From: G001797105 sp964528155
GTDB taxonomy: Bacteria; Chloroflexota; Anaerolineae; Anaerolineales; E44-bin32
Length of the DNA: 64,000 nucleotides
NCBI GenBank assembly: GCA_964528155.1
Contig: CAZGRL010000003.1
Span: 1-64,000 of the forward strand
Direction: 5' to 3'
How positions within the stretch are numbered: the first letter of the stretch is position 1; each line of letters begins with the position of its first letter. The position numbers were made by a program, and so were the translations under genes. The notes beneath the pieces were generated by a model. The model was not told the origin of the DNA, searched no databases, and saw only the letters and a program-made list of their open reading frames with translations. Positions 17,185 through 26,443 of the stretch are shown here, one piece after another.

Positions 17185-18195
17185 TCACGCAGTCTTGTTC
17201 GGGCTGAAGGTATCGATCAAGAGCCGAACATCGCTCCCGACAGCGAAGAGGATCGGACAGGTCGCGCCGCGGCGTTGATACTCGTCGACTTTGCCGACGG
17301 CTTCCTCCGGCGTTCCGGAAGCCGTGATCCTCAGGATCAACTCTTCGGGCACAAGGTGTTTTGCCCGCTGGATTTGCTCGTAGGTCGCCGGCCATCCGAG
17401 GATCTGTTGGATCTCGGTAACGACACTCTGCGGCACGCCGCTGGCTTTGGCGATATGCGGTTGTTGCGCCAGGTACTGGGTGAGCAGGACACGACTGGCG
17501 TCCAGTGCTTTGGCGCGATCTCGATCGACCGAGCAAACGACCAACTGGGGCCGATCGATGTCCTCGACCTTCCGGCCCGCCTTCCTGGCGCCGCTCTGCA
17601 ACGCCTCCATCGCTTGATCGTTGTACTCCGGAGGAACGCAGTAGTTCAGCACCACGCCGTCGGCGATTTCGCCGGCCAGCTCCATCATCTTGAAGCCCGT
17701 GGCGCCGATGTAGATCGGGACGTTGCGCGGCTCACGCCGTCCGTGAACCACGTCCAACTCAATCCCATCCACATGATGGAACTCACCATGAAAGGTCACA
17801 TGCTCCATGTTCAGCAGACGACGTAGCACCTCGACGGTCTCGCGCATCGCCAGCATCGGCTTGCGACGCTCGATCCCGACGTTGGCCGCAAGCGGATCCC
17901 ACCAGGCGCCGATCCCGCAGATCACCCGGTTGGGCGCGAGATCGTCCAACGTCAGGAATGTGGCGGCCAGCAGACCGATGTTGCGGGTCCAATTGTTGAT
18001 CACTCCCGAAGCGATCTTGATTCGCTCCGTGACGGCGGCATAGGCCGCCATCGGCACGATAGCATCGCGGACCAGCCGGGATTCAGCTTGCCAGACGGCC
18101 TCGAACCCGTGCTGCTCGGCGTACCAGACATCATCGAGGCCCCGCCTGAGATCGTGATCATCCTGGAGGTATAGGGCGACGCGATTGTCTGTCAT
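17185..18195 (-). CDS. LLM-class F420-dependent oxidoreductase
   Basis: 336 residues of the luciferase-like (LLM) TIM-barrel family. It resembles methylenetetrahydromethanopterin reductase (Mer) and the F420-dependent glucose-6-phosphate dehydrogenase branch: ASGVINNWTRNIGLLAATFLTLD, CGIGAWWDPLA, and IYIGATGFKMMELAGEIADGVVLN. Such proteins transfer hydride between F420 and an organic substrate. The gene overlaps cofC by four bases, which ties it to the F420 set. The substrate is unknown; a methylene-tetrahydrofolate or heterocycle substrate is possible. Confidence 0.87.
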   Translation of the reverse strand: MTDNRVALYLQDDHDLRRGLDDVWYAEQHGFEAVWQAESRLVRDAIVPMAAYAAVTERIKIASGVINNWTRNIGLLAATFLTLDDLAPNRVICGIGAWWDPLAANVGIERRKPMLAMRETVEVLRRLLNMEHVTFHGEFHHVDGIELDVVHGRREPRNVPIYIGATGFKMMELAGEIADGVVLNYCVPPEYNDQAMEALQSGARKAGRKVEDIDRPQLVVCSVDRDRAKALDASRVLLTQYLAQQPHIAKASGVPQSVVTEIQQILGWPATYEQIQRAKHLVPEELILRITASGTPEEAVGKVDEYQRRGATCPILFAVGSDVRLLIDTFSPNKTA

Positions 18196-18824
18196 GTCTT
18201 CTCCGTGTCTAGGTGAATGAGATCGGCACCGTTCCCGGCCTGAAGATGCGCCAGATCGTCCGGAAGGTCGACGTCCAGGGCCAGGGAGGGAAGCTCACAG
18301 ATCTCAAGGCGTGCCCCGGCCTTTTTCGCTCTTTCTACATGGCTGGGGAAGCTCTGCGGTCCGAAGGCGTACTCGATCAGACCCGGCGGGGACGACAGCA
18401 GCGCGTTTGTCCCCGAGCCTCGACGATCTGGCGCGATAACGACGACGGGTGGGTCGGACGCCTTCTCGATCAGGAATTCGACATCCTGGCGTGTGAGCAA
18501 AGGCAGATCAGCCGGGAGGACAAGGACGCCCGACACGCTGTAACGGCGGGCGACCAGGGTGGCTCGAATCAATGCCCGATTCAATTGCGGCGAACCCCGC
18601 TCGGTCACAGTACGCGCGCCGAGTTTTCGCGCCAGGGACAGCGCCCTGGAGTCTCGGCTGACCACGAGCGTCCTTTCGATCGATGGGATGTCGGCAAGCA
18701 CCTCCAGGGTGTGCGTCAGCATGTGCTGACTCAATTCGAGTCGATCTTCCCTGGATAGGACATCGGACAAACGGGACTTGGCCCGCCTCAGTGGCTTGAC
18801 TGGCACGATCGCCCATATGGTCAC
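18192..18824 (-). CDS. cofC: CofC, phospholactate/phosphoenolpyruvate guanylyltransferase
   Basis: 210 residues with the CofC/FbiD fold: N-terminal AIVPVKPLRRAKSRLSDVLS and the central VLVLPADLPLLTRQDVEFL motif. It activates 2-phospholactate or phosphoenolpyruvate with GTP for transfer to Fo during coenzyme F420 synthesis. It lies between cofD (14 bases upstream) and the LLM oxidoreductase (4-base overlap). Because a nitroreductase-family protein of the FbiB type is also present, the phosphoenolpyruvate route with later reduction of dehydro-F420 is the more likely one (inference). Confidence 0.92.
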   Translation of the reverse strand: MTIWAIVPVKPLRRAKSRLSDVLSREDRLELSQHMLTHTLEVLADIPSIERTLVVSRDSRALSLARKLGARTVTERGSPQLNRALIRATLVARRYSVSGVLVLPADLPLLTRQDVEFLIEKASDPPVVVIAPDRRGSGTNALLSSPPGLIEYAFGPQSFPSHVERAKKAGARLEICELPSLALDVDLPDDLAHLQAGNGADLIHLDTEKT

Positions 18825-18838
18825 AGGTCGCGCTCCGG

Positions 18839-19774
18839 CTAAGGTACACGATCGGCGGCGAATTCGAGGAGCTCTGCTGCAAGGGTTCTTCGATCCGCCC
18901 TATCCGTCATGATGGTCTGTGTCACCAACACCTCCATTCCAAGAGAACGAATCGATCCGGCCAGCGACTCGTCTCGCCTGTCGACCACCAGCCCTGAGAT
19001 CAGGTCTTGATAGTGTTCGGCGACGGCCTGGGCCGATGGTTCAATGCCCAACTCACGGAACATCTTGGCCGCCGGGCCTTTGATGGCCGATCCGCCGACG
19101 ATGGGTGACACACCGACAACTACCTTACCCTTTATGGCATCCCGGATTCCGGGAACGGCCAGAATCGGATCCAGACTGACCCAAGGGTTTGACGGGCACA
19201 GGATGACAAGATCGGCTCCCGTAACGGCTGGAATGACCCCCGGAGCCGGATTCGCCCGCTGGATGCCGTCGAATCTGAAACCGCGAACCACCGGCTCACA
19301 GGCCAAAGCCACGAAGTACTCCTGGAACGGCAGCTCGCCATTGTCGGTGAGAACAATCGTCGCCACCCGGTCATCACTCATGGGTAGGACACTGATCTGG
19401 GCGCCGAGAGTGTGACGCAGGTGGTCGACAACGGCGCTCAGCGGCTCACCCTCACCCAGGCGGCGCGTACGCTCAAGGCTGAGGGCGAGATCTCGATCCC
19501 CCAGGTGGAACCAGTCCGGCCCTCCCAGCTCGCGCAGCGTTTCCAGGACGTTCCAGCTGTCGTCCAGGCGTCCCCAGCCCGTCGATGGATTCGCCAGACC
19601 GGCCAACGTGTACACCACTGTGTCGAGGTCCGGACAGATGTGCAGGCCGAGGTGATCGAAGTCGTCTCCCGTGTTGACAATGACCGTCAGATCCTCGGCC
19701 GGCACGACCTGGGACAGTCCGTCGGCCAGCTTTGCGCCACCCACTCCGCCGGCAAGGGCAACGACCTTCGTCAT
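18839..19774 (-). CDS. cofD: CofD, phospholactyl/enolpyruvyl transferase of F420 synthesis
   Basis: 311 residues with the typical N-terminus VVALAGGVGGAKLADGL, the NTGDDFDHLGLHICPDLDT motif and VILCPSNPWVSLDPIL. CofD/FbiA transfers the phospholactyl (or enolpyruvyl phosphate) group to Fo to give F420-0 or dehydro-F420-0. It is the central gene of the F420 set, flanked by cofC and the nitroreductase-family gene. The deazaflavin (Fo) synthase genes cofG/cofH are not in the window and must be elsewhere. Confidence 0.95.
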   Translation of the reverse strand: MTKVVALAGGVGGAKLADGLSQVVPAEDLTVIVNTGDDFDHLGLHICPDLDTVVYTLAGLANPSTGWGRLDDSWNVLETLRELGGPDWFHLGDRDLALSLERTRRLGEGEPLSAVVDHLRHTLGAQISVLPMSDDRVATIVLTDNGELPFQEYFVALACEPVVRGFRFDGIQRANPAPGVIPAVTGADLVILCPSNPWVSLDPILAVPGIRDAIKGKVVVGVSPIVGGSAIKGPAAKMFRELGIEPSAQAVAEHYQDLISGLVVDRRDESLAGSIRSLGMEVLVTQTIMTDRADRRTLAAELLEFAADRVP

Positions 19775-19808
19775 TGGGTGATCCCCGCCAGTAGCGTCGT
19801 TCTCGAGA

Positions 19809-20447
19809 TCATGACAGGAACCGCGTAACCTCCTCGACAGGTCGCCGGCCTCGCTCCCGTCCCTGGTCGGCGGGCCAGCCCAGCAGGACTAGCCCTTGGG
19901 GCTGCCAGGATAGGGGAAGGCCGAGTGCCTTGATCGCTCCTTGCGGCGCGAACAGGGGCGCGCACAACCAGCAAGAGCCAAGCCCTTCCGCGGCGGCCGC
20001 CAGGAGCAAGCCGTACCCGGCCATGGCAACACTCTGGACGGCCATCAGTCGCTCGGCTTCGGCCCGGCGCTCGTCAGGGTAGGAGTCCATCTCTTCCATC
20101 GTCAGGCTAACCACAATCACAACTGGGGCGCCCGTGATACGTGAGTATGACCGCAAGGCGTCCGCCTCGACATCGGCGGCATCATCCCCGTCCCGCAATC
20201 GATCGGCGCGAAGGCGCTTGCCCATCTCCCTGGCTAGGCGGTCCTTGTCCGATCTCAGGGTGACCACGGCAAATCGCCACGGTTGTAGGTTGTGCGACGA
20301 AGGCGCCAGGCAGGCGGCGCTCAGGATCCTGCGAACGATCGATTCCGGTACGGCCTCCGCACTGAAGCGCCGGATGGAACGCCGAGCGCCCATCAAAGCT
20401 GCCAGGCTCGCCGACAAGTTCGTTTCGTTCATCGATGGACGGACCAT
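19809..20447 (-). CDS. Nitroreductase-family protein, candidate dehydro-F420 reductase (FbiB C-terminal type)
   Basis: 212 residues with the FMN-dependent nitroreductase fold: RRSIRRFSAEAVPE, SSHNLQPWRFAVV, and a C-terminal GWPADQGRERGRRPVEE. It resembles the C-terminal half of actinobacterial FbiB, which reduces dehydro-F420-0. Here it is a separate gene between cofE and cofD, while cofE is a stand-alone ligase. Actinobacteria have both joined in FbiB. The start is uncertain: ATG at 20447 or five codons in at 20432, neither with a clear ribosome-binding site. Role inferred from family and neighbours. Confidence 0.85.
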   Translation of the reverse strand: MVRPSMNETNLSASLAALMGARRSIRRFSAEAVPESIVRRILSAACLAPSSHNLQPWRFAVVTLRSDKDRLAREMGKRLRADRLRDGDDAADVEADALRSYSRITGAPVVIVVSLTMEEMDSYPDERRAEAERLMAVQSVAMAGYGLLLAAAAEGLGSCWLCAPLFAPQGAIKALGLPLSWQPQGLVLLGWPADQGRERGRRPVEEVTRFLS

Positions 20448-20660
20448 GGCTCAGCACACATGTCGAAAGTTGTTCTCACGGTTCCGATCCTTGCGCTGAA
20501 TGTCCACCCGGCTCATGGTAACCGAACAAGATGAGTGAGCGGTGAGGTGGCTCTCCTTTGACGGCGAGCTCGGCATCCGGATCGCGGAGCCTTCGCACAG
20601 CAGCGCTCCCTGGTGCGACTGGCATGATGTCTGGCAAATCGGGAGGTCCTCCCGAGCCCG

Positions 20661-21434
20661 TCATCGGAAGAGGTCATCCTCCTCGGGTCGCAATAGCTCC
20701 TGCAATGATGCCTCTCGTAAGTTGTAGGGCAATCCGCGCACGTGAACGACGGGCAGGCCCTCGTCTGCCTGGCCCATCATCATCGATGCCCCAGCCGCCA
20801 GCTCATCCGCCAGGCCGACCTGGGTGACCTGGAGTAGATCTCCGAACAGATCGGGGTGCCCCCTGAGATCCAACACCGCCGGGAAACCGGCGACGCCGAT
20901 TGCGACTCCCACCGTGCCGATCCTCCAGGCGCGGCCATGAGAGTCAATGACGAGTACGCCTATGCTCGCCCCTGACTCTTGGCGAATGCGGTCCCGCAAC
21001 TCGTACGCCGATCGGTCAGGATCGAGGGGCAACATGAGAACCCACTCGCCCGGTGCACCGCGCGCACCTCTCACATTTGAATGATCCACTCCGGCATTGG
21101 CACAGACGAAGCCCAGCCGGTGCTCAACGATGATCAAACCCGGGCGGGTGCGTAGGACGTGTTTGCTCTCACCCAGAATCACTTCCACCAGGCGAGGGTC
21201 CTTTTGGGTCTCACGGGCGAGATCGATCGCAGCCTGCGACGGCTCTACCGTCTCGAGATTGATAAGCCGTCCTTCGGCCTTCGAGACGATCTTCTGAGCA
21301 ACGACGAGGACGTCGCCGTCGCCAAGGGTCATCCCGGTTCGCTGGAGGGCCGGCAGGATGAGCGTCGCCAAGTCATCGCCCGGCTCGACCAAAGGGATGC
21401 CAGGCAGCACGGTCAGTGTCAATTGAGTGAGCAT
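20661..21434 (-). CDS. cofE: CofE, F420-0:gamma-glutamyl ligase
   Basis: 257 residues. Typical motifs are LPGIPLVEPGDDL, VLVVAQKIVSKAEGR and RTRPGLIIVEHRLGFVCANAGVDHSN. The last stretch includes metal and GTP ligands and the family signature. It adds the gamma-linked glutamates to F420-0. Length matches the stand-alone archaeal/Chloroflexota-type ligase rather than fused FbiB. It follows the NADPH:F420 reductase gene by 15 bases. A gap of about 210 bases without a recognisable gene follows before the nitroreductase-family gene. Confidence 0.94.
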   Translation of the reverse strand: MLTQLTLTVLPGIPLVEPGDDLATLILPALQRTGMTLGDGDVLVVAQKIVSKAEGRLINLETVEPSQAAIDLARETQKDPRLVEVILGESKHVLRTRPGLIIVEHRLGFVCANAGVDHSNVRGARGAPGEWVLMLPLDPDRSAYELRDRIRQESGASIGVLVIDSHGRAWRIGTVGVAIGVAGFPAVLDLRGHPDLFGDLLQVTQVGLADELAAGASMMMGQADEGLPVVHVRGLPYNLREASLQELLRPEEDDLFR

Positions 21435-21449
21435 GTTGGGGTTGGGGGA

Positions 21450-22124
21450 CTACGCCGGCTCCTGTTCGCCTGTGATGCGGATGCCGGCTCCCTTGATCTT
21501 GTAGCGCTTGTTGATACCAAGCAGAACTGCAGTCAGCCCCTCGACCACAACGGCGTTCTGCAGAGGCCCGGCGTCCCAACCCACCAACCCGGCGGCCTTG
21601 ACCAGGCGCAAGACCTGCTGGCGAGCCGCCTCATCGTCACCGCAGACGAGCACGTCGCACGGCACCGGTTCGTCGCGCTTCAGATGTGTGTGAGAGACAT
21701 TCTGGAACGCGGCCACGACGTCGACATCGGAGCCCAGAATCGCCTGTGCCTCCTGGGCTGCACTGCCGGCCGGCGGCATCTGCACGACTGCGGGATCGTC
21801 CAACTTCACCGGCACGCTTACGTCCACCAACAGCTTCCCTTGCAGATGATCCTTCATCGATTCAAGAGTCGAACGATGAGCCCCGAATGGCACGGTCAAG
21901 ATGGCGATGTCGCAGGCGGCCGCCGCTTCGGCGTTTTCCATCCCGTGAACCACGTCTTCACCGAGACGTTCGTTCACCGCCGCCACGGCTTTGTCGGCCT
22001 TGTCGCGGCTGCGGGAACCAATGATGACATGGTAGCCGGCCTTCGCCCAACGAGCGGCCAGCGCCTGACCTTCCTTGCCCGTCCCGCCGAGGATGGCGAG
22101 CGTCAGGATCATCCTTTCAGTCAT
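21450..22124 (-). CDS. npdG: NADPH-dependent F420 reductase
   Basis: 224 residues from the ATG at 22124, which has AGGGAG five bases upstream; a GTG two codons earlier is also possible. The N-terminus LAILGGTGKEGQALAARW and GSRSRDKA forms the NADP-binding Rossmann fold. DIAILTVPFGAH and FQNVSHTHLKRDEPVPCDVLVCGDD fit the F420H2:NADP oxidoreductase family (Fno/NpdG). It exchanges hydride between NADP(H) and F420 and so links the F420 pool to general metabolism. It sits just downstream of ssnA and upstream of cofE. Confidence 0.92.
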   Translation of the reverse strand: MTERMILTLAILGGTGKEGQALAARWAKAGYHVIIGSRSRDKADKAVAAVNERLGEDVVHGMENAEAAAACDIAILTVPFGAHRSTLESMKDHLQGKLLVDVSVPVKLDDPAVVQMPPAGSAAQEAQAILGSDVDVVAAFQNVSHTHLKRDEPVPCDVLVCGDDEAARQQVLRLVKAAGLVGWDAGPLQNAVVVEGLTAVLLGINKRYKIKGAGIRITGEQEPA

Positions 22125-22151
22125 GCTCACTCCCTGAGAGAACGCCGGCGT

Positions 22152-23507
22152 TCAATCCGCCGGTACGAAGGATCGATAGCGTTCCCACACCGCCGGAGCC
22201 AGCTGCCTGGCGTGGGAGGCGACTTCTTTCTCGTCGAGCGTAAGCAGCTCGCGATCGCGCATCAACACCTGGCCGGCCACGATCGTTCCTGTGACCATGG
22301 ACTCGTGAAAACCAAACAGTACGTGCCAGGGCAAATTCCCCGGCGTCATGGGTGTGGTGGGATGGTAGTCGACGAGGATCAAATCGGCCATGCTTCCCGG
22401 ACGAAGTGAGCCGAAGGCCGATCCCGGGAAGAAAACTCCGGCAAGAGCAGCGTTGTTGGTGACGGCAATTTCCTTGATCGTACCCCCTTGCATCCGGCGG
22501 GGATCCCGGTTCCAGACTTTGTGAACCAGATAGGCTGCCTTCCATTCTTCCCACATGGCATTCGAGAAACCGTCGTTGCCCAGACCGACCCGAACCCCGG
22601 CCCGAAGCATCGACTCGACCGCCGCCACCCCGACGCCGTTGTTCATGTTCGAACGCGGTTGGTGTGTCACCCACGTTCCGCTCTCCGCCAACAGCGAAAT
22701 CTCCCTGGCATCGACGTGAATCGCATGGGCGACAATTGTCTTCTCCCCCAGGATACCATGCTTCGCCAGGCGGTCGACGACGCGCAGGCCCGACTTGAAC
22801 TGGCTGTCATACTCATCGGCCTCGTGTTCGGCGACATGGATATGGAAACCCCCGTCACCCGTCACAGCCGACCGGCACGCATCGAGCGTTTCATCCGACA
22901 GGGTCAGTCCGGCGTGCAGGCCGAAGGTGGCCGCCACCCGACCCGCCGCCACGTCCCCTCTCGAGCAGCGTTGTACGAAGCGCGTGTTCTCGGCGATACC
23001 CGCCCTGGCCTTCTCCGGCCCATCGCGATCGGTGACCTCATAGCACAGTACAGCCCGCAGGCCAGCCTGTTCGACGGCCGAAGCGATGATGTCGAGTGAG
23101 CCAGGGATGCAATTGGGTGAGGCGTGATGATCCATTACCGTTGTCGTTCCGTGACGGATAGCATCGACCATGTAGATCAAGGCCGACGTGTGAACATCGT
23201 CCTCTGTGAGCGACTTGTCCAGCGGCCACCAGAGCTTGCGTAGGATGTCCGGGAAATCGCGGGGAGCGCGGCCGGGGATGGCCAGCCCGCGGGCGAATGC
23301 ACTGTAGAAGTGAGTGTGGGCACAGATGTTGCCTGGCATGACGAGTTGTCCGTGTACATCCAGCCGTTCCTCGTCTGCGTAGCGTGCCAGCAACTCGGCG
23401 CTACTGCCAGCTTCCGCAATCCTGCCCTGGCGTATCAGAAGAGCGTGGTCATCCGGAAAGACGTCGGTTTCATCCCAAGAGACCAGAGTGGCGTTGTGAA
23501 TCAACAT
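22152..23507 (-). CDS. ssnA: SsnA-type amidohydrolase
   Basis: 451 residues of the metal-dependent amidohydrolase superfamily. The first metal motif is GNICAHTHFYSAFARGL, typical of SsnA. Later come TVMDHHAS, IHVAEHEAD, and the C-terminal GLGNDGFSN with the metal-binding Asp. In E. coli and gut bacteria ssnA belongs to the anaerobic purine/urate gene set with xdhD, ygfK, hyuA and yqeA, and is thought to open or deaminate a purine-derived ring. Here it sits directly after hydroxylase 3 (121-base gap) and before the F420 module. Confidence 0.9.
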   Translation of the reverse strand: MLIHNATLVSWDETDVFPDDHALLIRQGRIAEAGSSAELLARYADEERLDVHGQLVMPGNICAHTHFYSAFARGLAIPGRAPRDFPDILRKLWWPLDKSLTEDDVHTSALIYMVDAIRHGTTTVMDHHASPNCIPGSLDIIASAVEQAGLRAVLCYEVTDRDGPEKARAGIAENTRFVQRCSRGDVAAGRVAATFGLHAGLTLSDETLDACRSAVTGDGGFHIHVAEHEADEYDSQFKSGLRVVDRLAKHGILGEKTIVAHAIHVDAREISLLAESGTWVTHQPRSNMNNGVGVAAVESMLRAGVRVGLGNDGFSNAMWEEWKAAYLVHKVWNRDPRRMQGGTIKEIAVTNNAALAGVFFPGSAFGSLRPGSMADLILVDYHPTTPMTPGNLPWHVLFGFHESMVTGTIVAGQVLMRDRELLTLDEKEVASHARQLAPAVWERYRSFVPAD

Positions 23508-23627
23508 GGTCTGCTCTCATCTTTCAGAGCCGCCCCTGGTGATGAGCGCTGAGGGAGCAGCTCCGAAGCCCGGTGTTTGCTCTGTCCGTCGGGTGCGACG
23601 ATGCATGAGACGGATCGAGTCATCCCT

Positions 23628-26414
23628 TCAGGCCGTGGTCGCGGCCCGCAGTCCTGCCAGTTCGCGGGCGAGCCAATCCTGATCGATCGGCAGGCGCCGA
23701 ACACGAACACCGCACGCGTTGTACACGGCGTTCGTAATCGCAGGCGTGGTGGGGATACTCGAGATCTCGCCCACCCCCTTGGCACCGTATGGTCCATCAC
23801 TCGACGGATGCTCGACGACAATGGAAACGATTTCCGGCGTGTGGACGATCGAAGGCATGCGGTAACGCGCCAGCCGATCACTGAACACGATCCCATCTTC
23901 GACGATGAACTCCTCGGTCAGCGCATTTCCCAGGCCCATCATCACCCCGCCTTCGACTTGGCCCTGCAATCCCAGGGGATTGATGGCCCGGCCGACGTCG
24001 TTGGCGGCAATGACGCACCTGACCCCTACTTCGCCGGTTTCCAGGTCCACTTCCACTTCGGCCGCCTGGGCGGCGAAAGAAAACGCGAAATGCATGTCAC
24101 CGCCGGTTCCCAGCGGCTGGGTCTCCGGGGCCCAGTACTCGTACGTCGCCCGCGGGTCACGCCCTTCGGCCTTCATCATGGAGACCACCTCGCCCAAGGG
24201 CAGCCGATGGCCATTCACCTGTGCCAGCCCCTCCACGAAGCGGATCGACTCCGGCGGCACATCGTACTTCTCTGCCAGGGTGGCCGCCATCGCCTGTCGC
24301 ACAACGTTCGATGCATGCCGGACGGCGTTGCCGGTGACGTAAGTCTGACGCGAGGCCGTCGTCGGACCGCCGTCGGGAGTCAAATCGGTGTCCGAAAGGA
24401 GCACATGCACGTCCTTGAGCGGCATGGCCAGCTCCTCGGCGGCGATCATCTGCAGCACGGTAACCAAGCCCTGTCCGATTTCGGCCGACGACGTGCGAAC
24501 TTCGGCGCTACCGTCTTCGCGCAGTTCGACTTCGGCCGCGGCCTTGTCCGGAGCGCCCCCGCCCAGACCGGTGTTCTTGTAGCACACGGCAAAGCCCCAC
24601 GCCCTGCGCAAGCTGGGCGAACCTTCCACCTGACGAGCAACGAACGGATCCGACCCGGCCCTGCGACGAACTTCTGCCTGGACGCGTTCGATACACTCGA
24701 GCAATCCGACGCTCTCATTCAAGGGCTGGCCGGTGTTCGTCAGAGTACCCGGGCGAAGTGCGTTCTTGGATCGCAACTCAACCGGATCCATCCCTAGCCG
24801 TTCGGCGAGCTGATCCATCGCCGACTCGACTGCGAAGGCCGACTGAGTCACCCCGAATCCCCGAAACGCGCCCGAGGGTGGGTTGTTGGTGTACATGGCG
24901 TAGCAATCCGCCTTGACGTTTGGAATGACGTACGGGCCGCTGGAGTGCGTCGTCGCACGCGTCATCACCTTCTCCCCGAGCGAAGCGTAGGCGCCCGTGT
25001 CACCATGCAGCTCGGTTTCGGAGGCGACGAGCGTTCCGTCCCGCATGGCGCCAAGCCGAACTCGGATACGCGTCGGGTGTCGTTTGGGGTGGTAGAGCAG
25101 GCTTTCGTGACGGTCGTACAGGATCTTCACCGGACAACCGGTCGCGTTCGCCAGCAATGCGGCATGGATCTGCCCTGCGATGTCCTCTTTTCCGCCGAAG
25201 CCTCCTCCGATCAACGTGCCGGCGATGCGGATCTTGTCGACCGGCATGTTCAGGCAAGCTGCGACCTGACTTCGATCGCCATATGGGATCTGCGAGCCGA
25301 CATAGACCTCGATCCGGCCATCCGGCAGCGGGCGGGCGACGCTACATTCTGGTTCAAGGAATGCGTGCTCAGTCATCTGCGTGACGTATTCGTCTTCAAG
25401 GATGATGTCCGCTTGTTCGAAGCCCGCAGCCAGATCTCCCTTGCGGACCTTGATGTGTTTCAACTCATTGCCGGACTCGTGGACCAAGGGCGCGTCCTGC
25501 TCCCTGGCGCGCACCGGATCTGTGACCGGTTCAAGCGGCTCATAGGATGTTTCGATCAATTCAAGTGCGGCTTGCGCAATCGACCGATCATCCGCCGCCA
25601 CCAGGGCCACCGCATCTCCCACATATCGCACCTTCTCACCGACGTCCACCAGGACCGGCCAATCATGGATCACCAGGCCATGATAGTGTTCGCCCGGGAT
25701 GTCGTTGGCCGTCAAGACCGCGCGCACGCCTTGAAGCGCTCGTGCCTTGCTCGTGTCCAGCCGAGTGAGGACGGCGTGCGGGACCCCGGCTCGAAGGGTC
25801 GCTCCATGGAGCATCCCGGGGAAGGTCAGATCGTCGGCGAAGATCGCGCTGCCATCGACCTTGCCGACCGCGTCCGGTCGAGGAACGATCCGGCCAACGG
25901 TGGTCATGGACGATGTCTCGGGGATGTCCGGCGACCCCAGAGGTCCTCCAGTCCGCAGTGCGGTGGCCGCCGCCTGGACGGCCCGAATGATCGAAGGATA
26001 TCCGGCGCACCGGCACAGAGTGTCTTTCAGCGCCTCGCGAATCTGAGGTTCGGTCGGATCGGGGTTGCGCTCGAGCAACGCGGCGGCGGTCATGATCTGT
26101 CCGGGGATGCAGAAGCCGCACTGAACCGCGCCATAGGTGATGAATGCCTGCTGCAAAGGGTGAAGGTGACCATCCTCTGCCAGGCCCTCAATCGTCACAA
26201 TCCTCCGTTCAGCAGCCTTGCCCGCCGGGATTGTGCACGACAGGACCGGCTCGCCGTCCATCAGAACCGTGCACGTCCCGCACTCGGCCTCGTCGCAGGC
26301 GATTTTCGTACCGGTAAGCCCCAACCTGTAGCGCAAGATGTCGGAAAGCATCTCGCCAGGGCCGACTTCTACTTCCGTCCTTCGCCCGTTGATCCAGAAC
26401 GCCAGGCTTGTCAT
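23628..26414 (-). CDS. Molybdenum hydroxylase 3, fused [2Fe-2S] and Mo-cofactor subunit
   Basis: 928 residues. Residues 1 to about 155 hold the [2Fe-2S] domain (CDEAECGTCTVLMDG...C; CGFCIPGQ...TLCRCAGYPS). The Mo domain follows (IGGGFGGKEDIAG, PPSGAFRGFGVTQ), with the catalytic Glu in YGAKGVGEISS (about residue 883). Same domain order as hydroxylase 2 but a shorter linker and clearly divergent sequence. The FAD gene lies 29 bases upstream. It is next to ssnA, like xdhD beside ssnA in E. coli, so it is the best candidate for the purine or urate-level enzyme of the ring-opening branch (inference). Confidence 0.93.
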   Translation of the reverse strand: MTSLAFWINGRRTEVEVGPGEMLSDILRYRLGLTGTKIACDEAECGTCTVLMDGEPVLSCTIPAGKAAERRIVTIEGLAEDGHLHPLQQAFITYGAVQCGFCIPGQIMTAAALLERNPDPTEPQIREALKDTLCRCAGYPSIIRAVQAAATALRTGGPLGSPDIPETSSMTTVGRIVPRPDAVGKVDGSAIFADDLTFPGMLHGATLRAGVPHAVLTRLDTSKARALQGVRAVLTANDIPGEHYHGLVIHDWPVLVDVGEKVRYVGDAVALVAADDRSIAQAALELIETSYEPLEPVTDPVRAREQDAPLVHESGNELKHIKVRKGDLAAGFEQADIILEDEYVTQMTEHAFLEPECSVARPLPDGRIEVYVGSQIPYGDRSQVAACLNMPVDKIRIAGTLIGGGFGGKEDIAGQIHAALLANATGCPVKILYDRHESLLYHPKRHPTRIRVRLGAMRDGTLVASETELHGDTGAYASLGEKVMTRATTHSSGPYVIPNVKADCYAMYTNNPPSGAFRGFGVTQSAFAVESAMDQLAERLGMDPVELRSKNALRPGTLTNTGQPLNESVGLLECIERVQAEVRRRAGSDPFVARQVEGSPSLRRAWGFAVCYKNTGLGGGAPDKAAAEVELREDGSAEVRTSSAEIGQGLVTVLQMIAAEELAMPLKDVHVLLSDTDLTPDGGPTTASRQTYVTGNAVRHASNVVRQAMAATLAEKYDVPPESIRFVEGLAQVNGHRLPLGEVVSMMKAEGRDPRATYEYWAPETQPLGTGGDMHFAFSFAAQAAEVEVDLETGEVGVRCVIAANDVGRAINPLGLQGQVEGGVMMGLGNALTEEFIVEDGIVFSDRLARYRMPSIVHTPEIVSIVVEHPSSDGPYGAKGVGEISSIPTTPAITNAVYNACGVRVRRLPIDQDWLARELAGLRAATTA

Positions 26415-26443
26415 CTACCAGCCTCCACAAATGCCACTCCTAC

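Noticed and set aside
20448..20660. Small gene or riboswitch in the 213-base gap between cofE and the nitroreductase-family gene
   Set aside because: Only short stems such as GGGAGG-TCCTCCC are visible; no conserved riboswitch core or family-like frame could be recognised.
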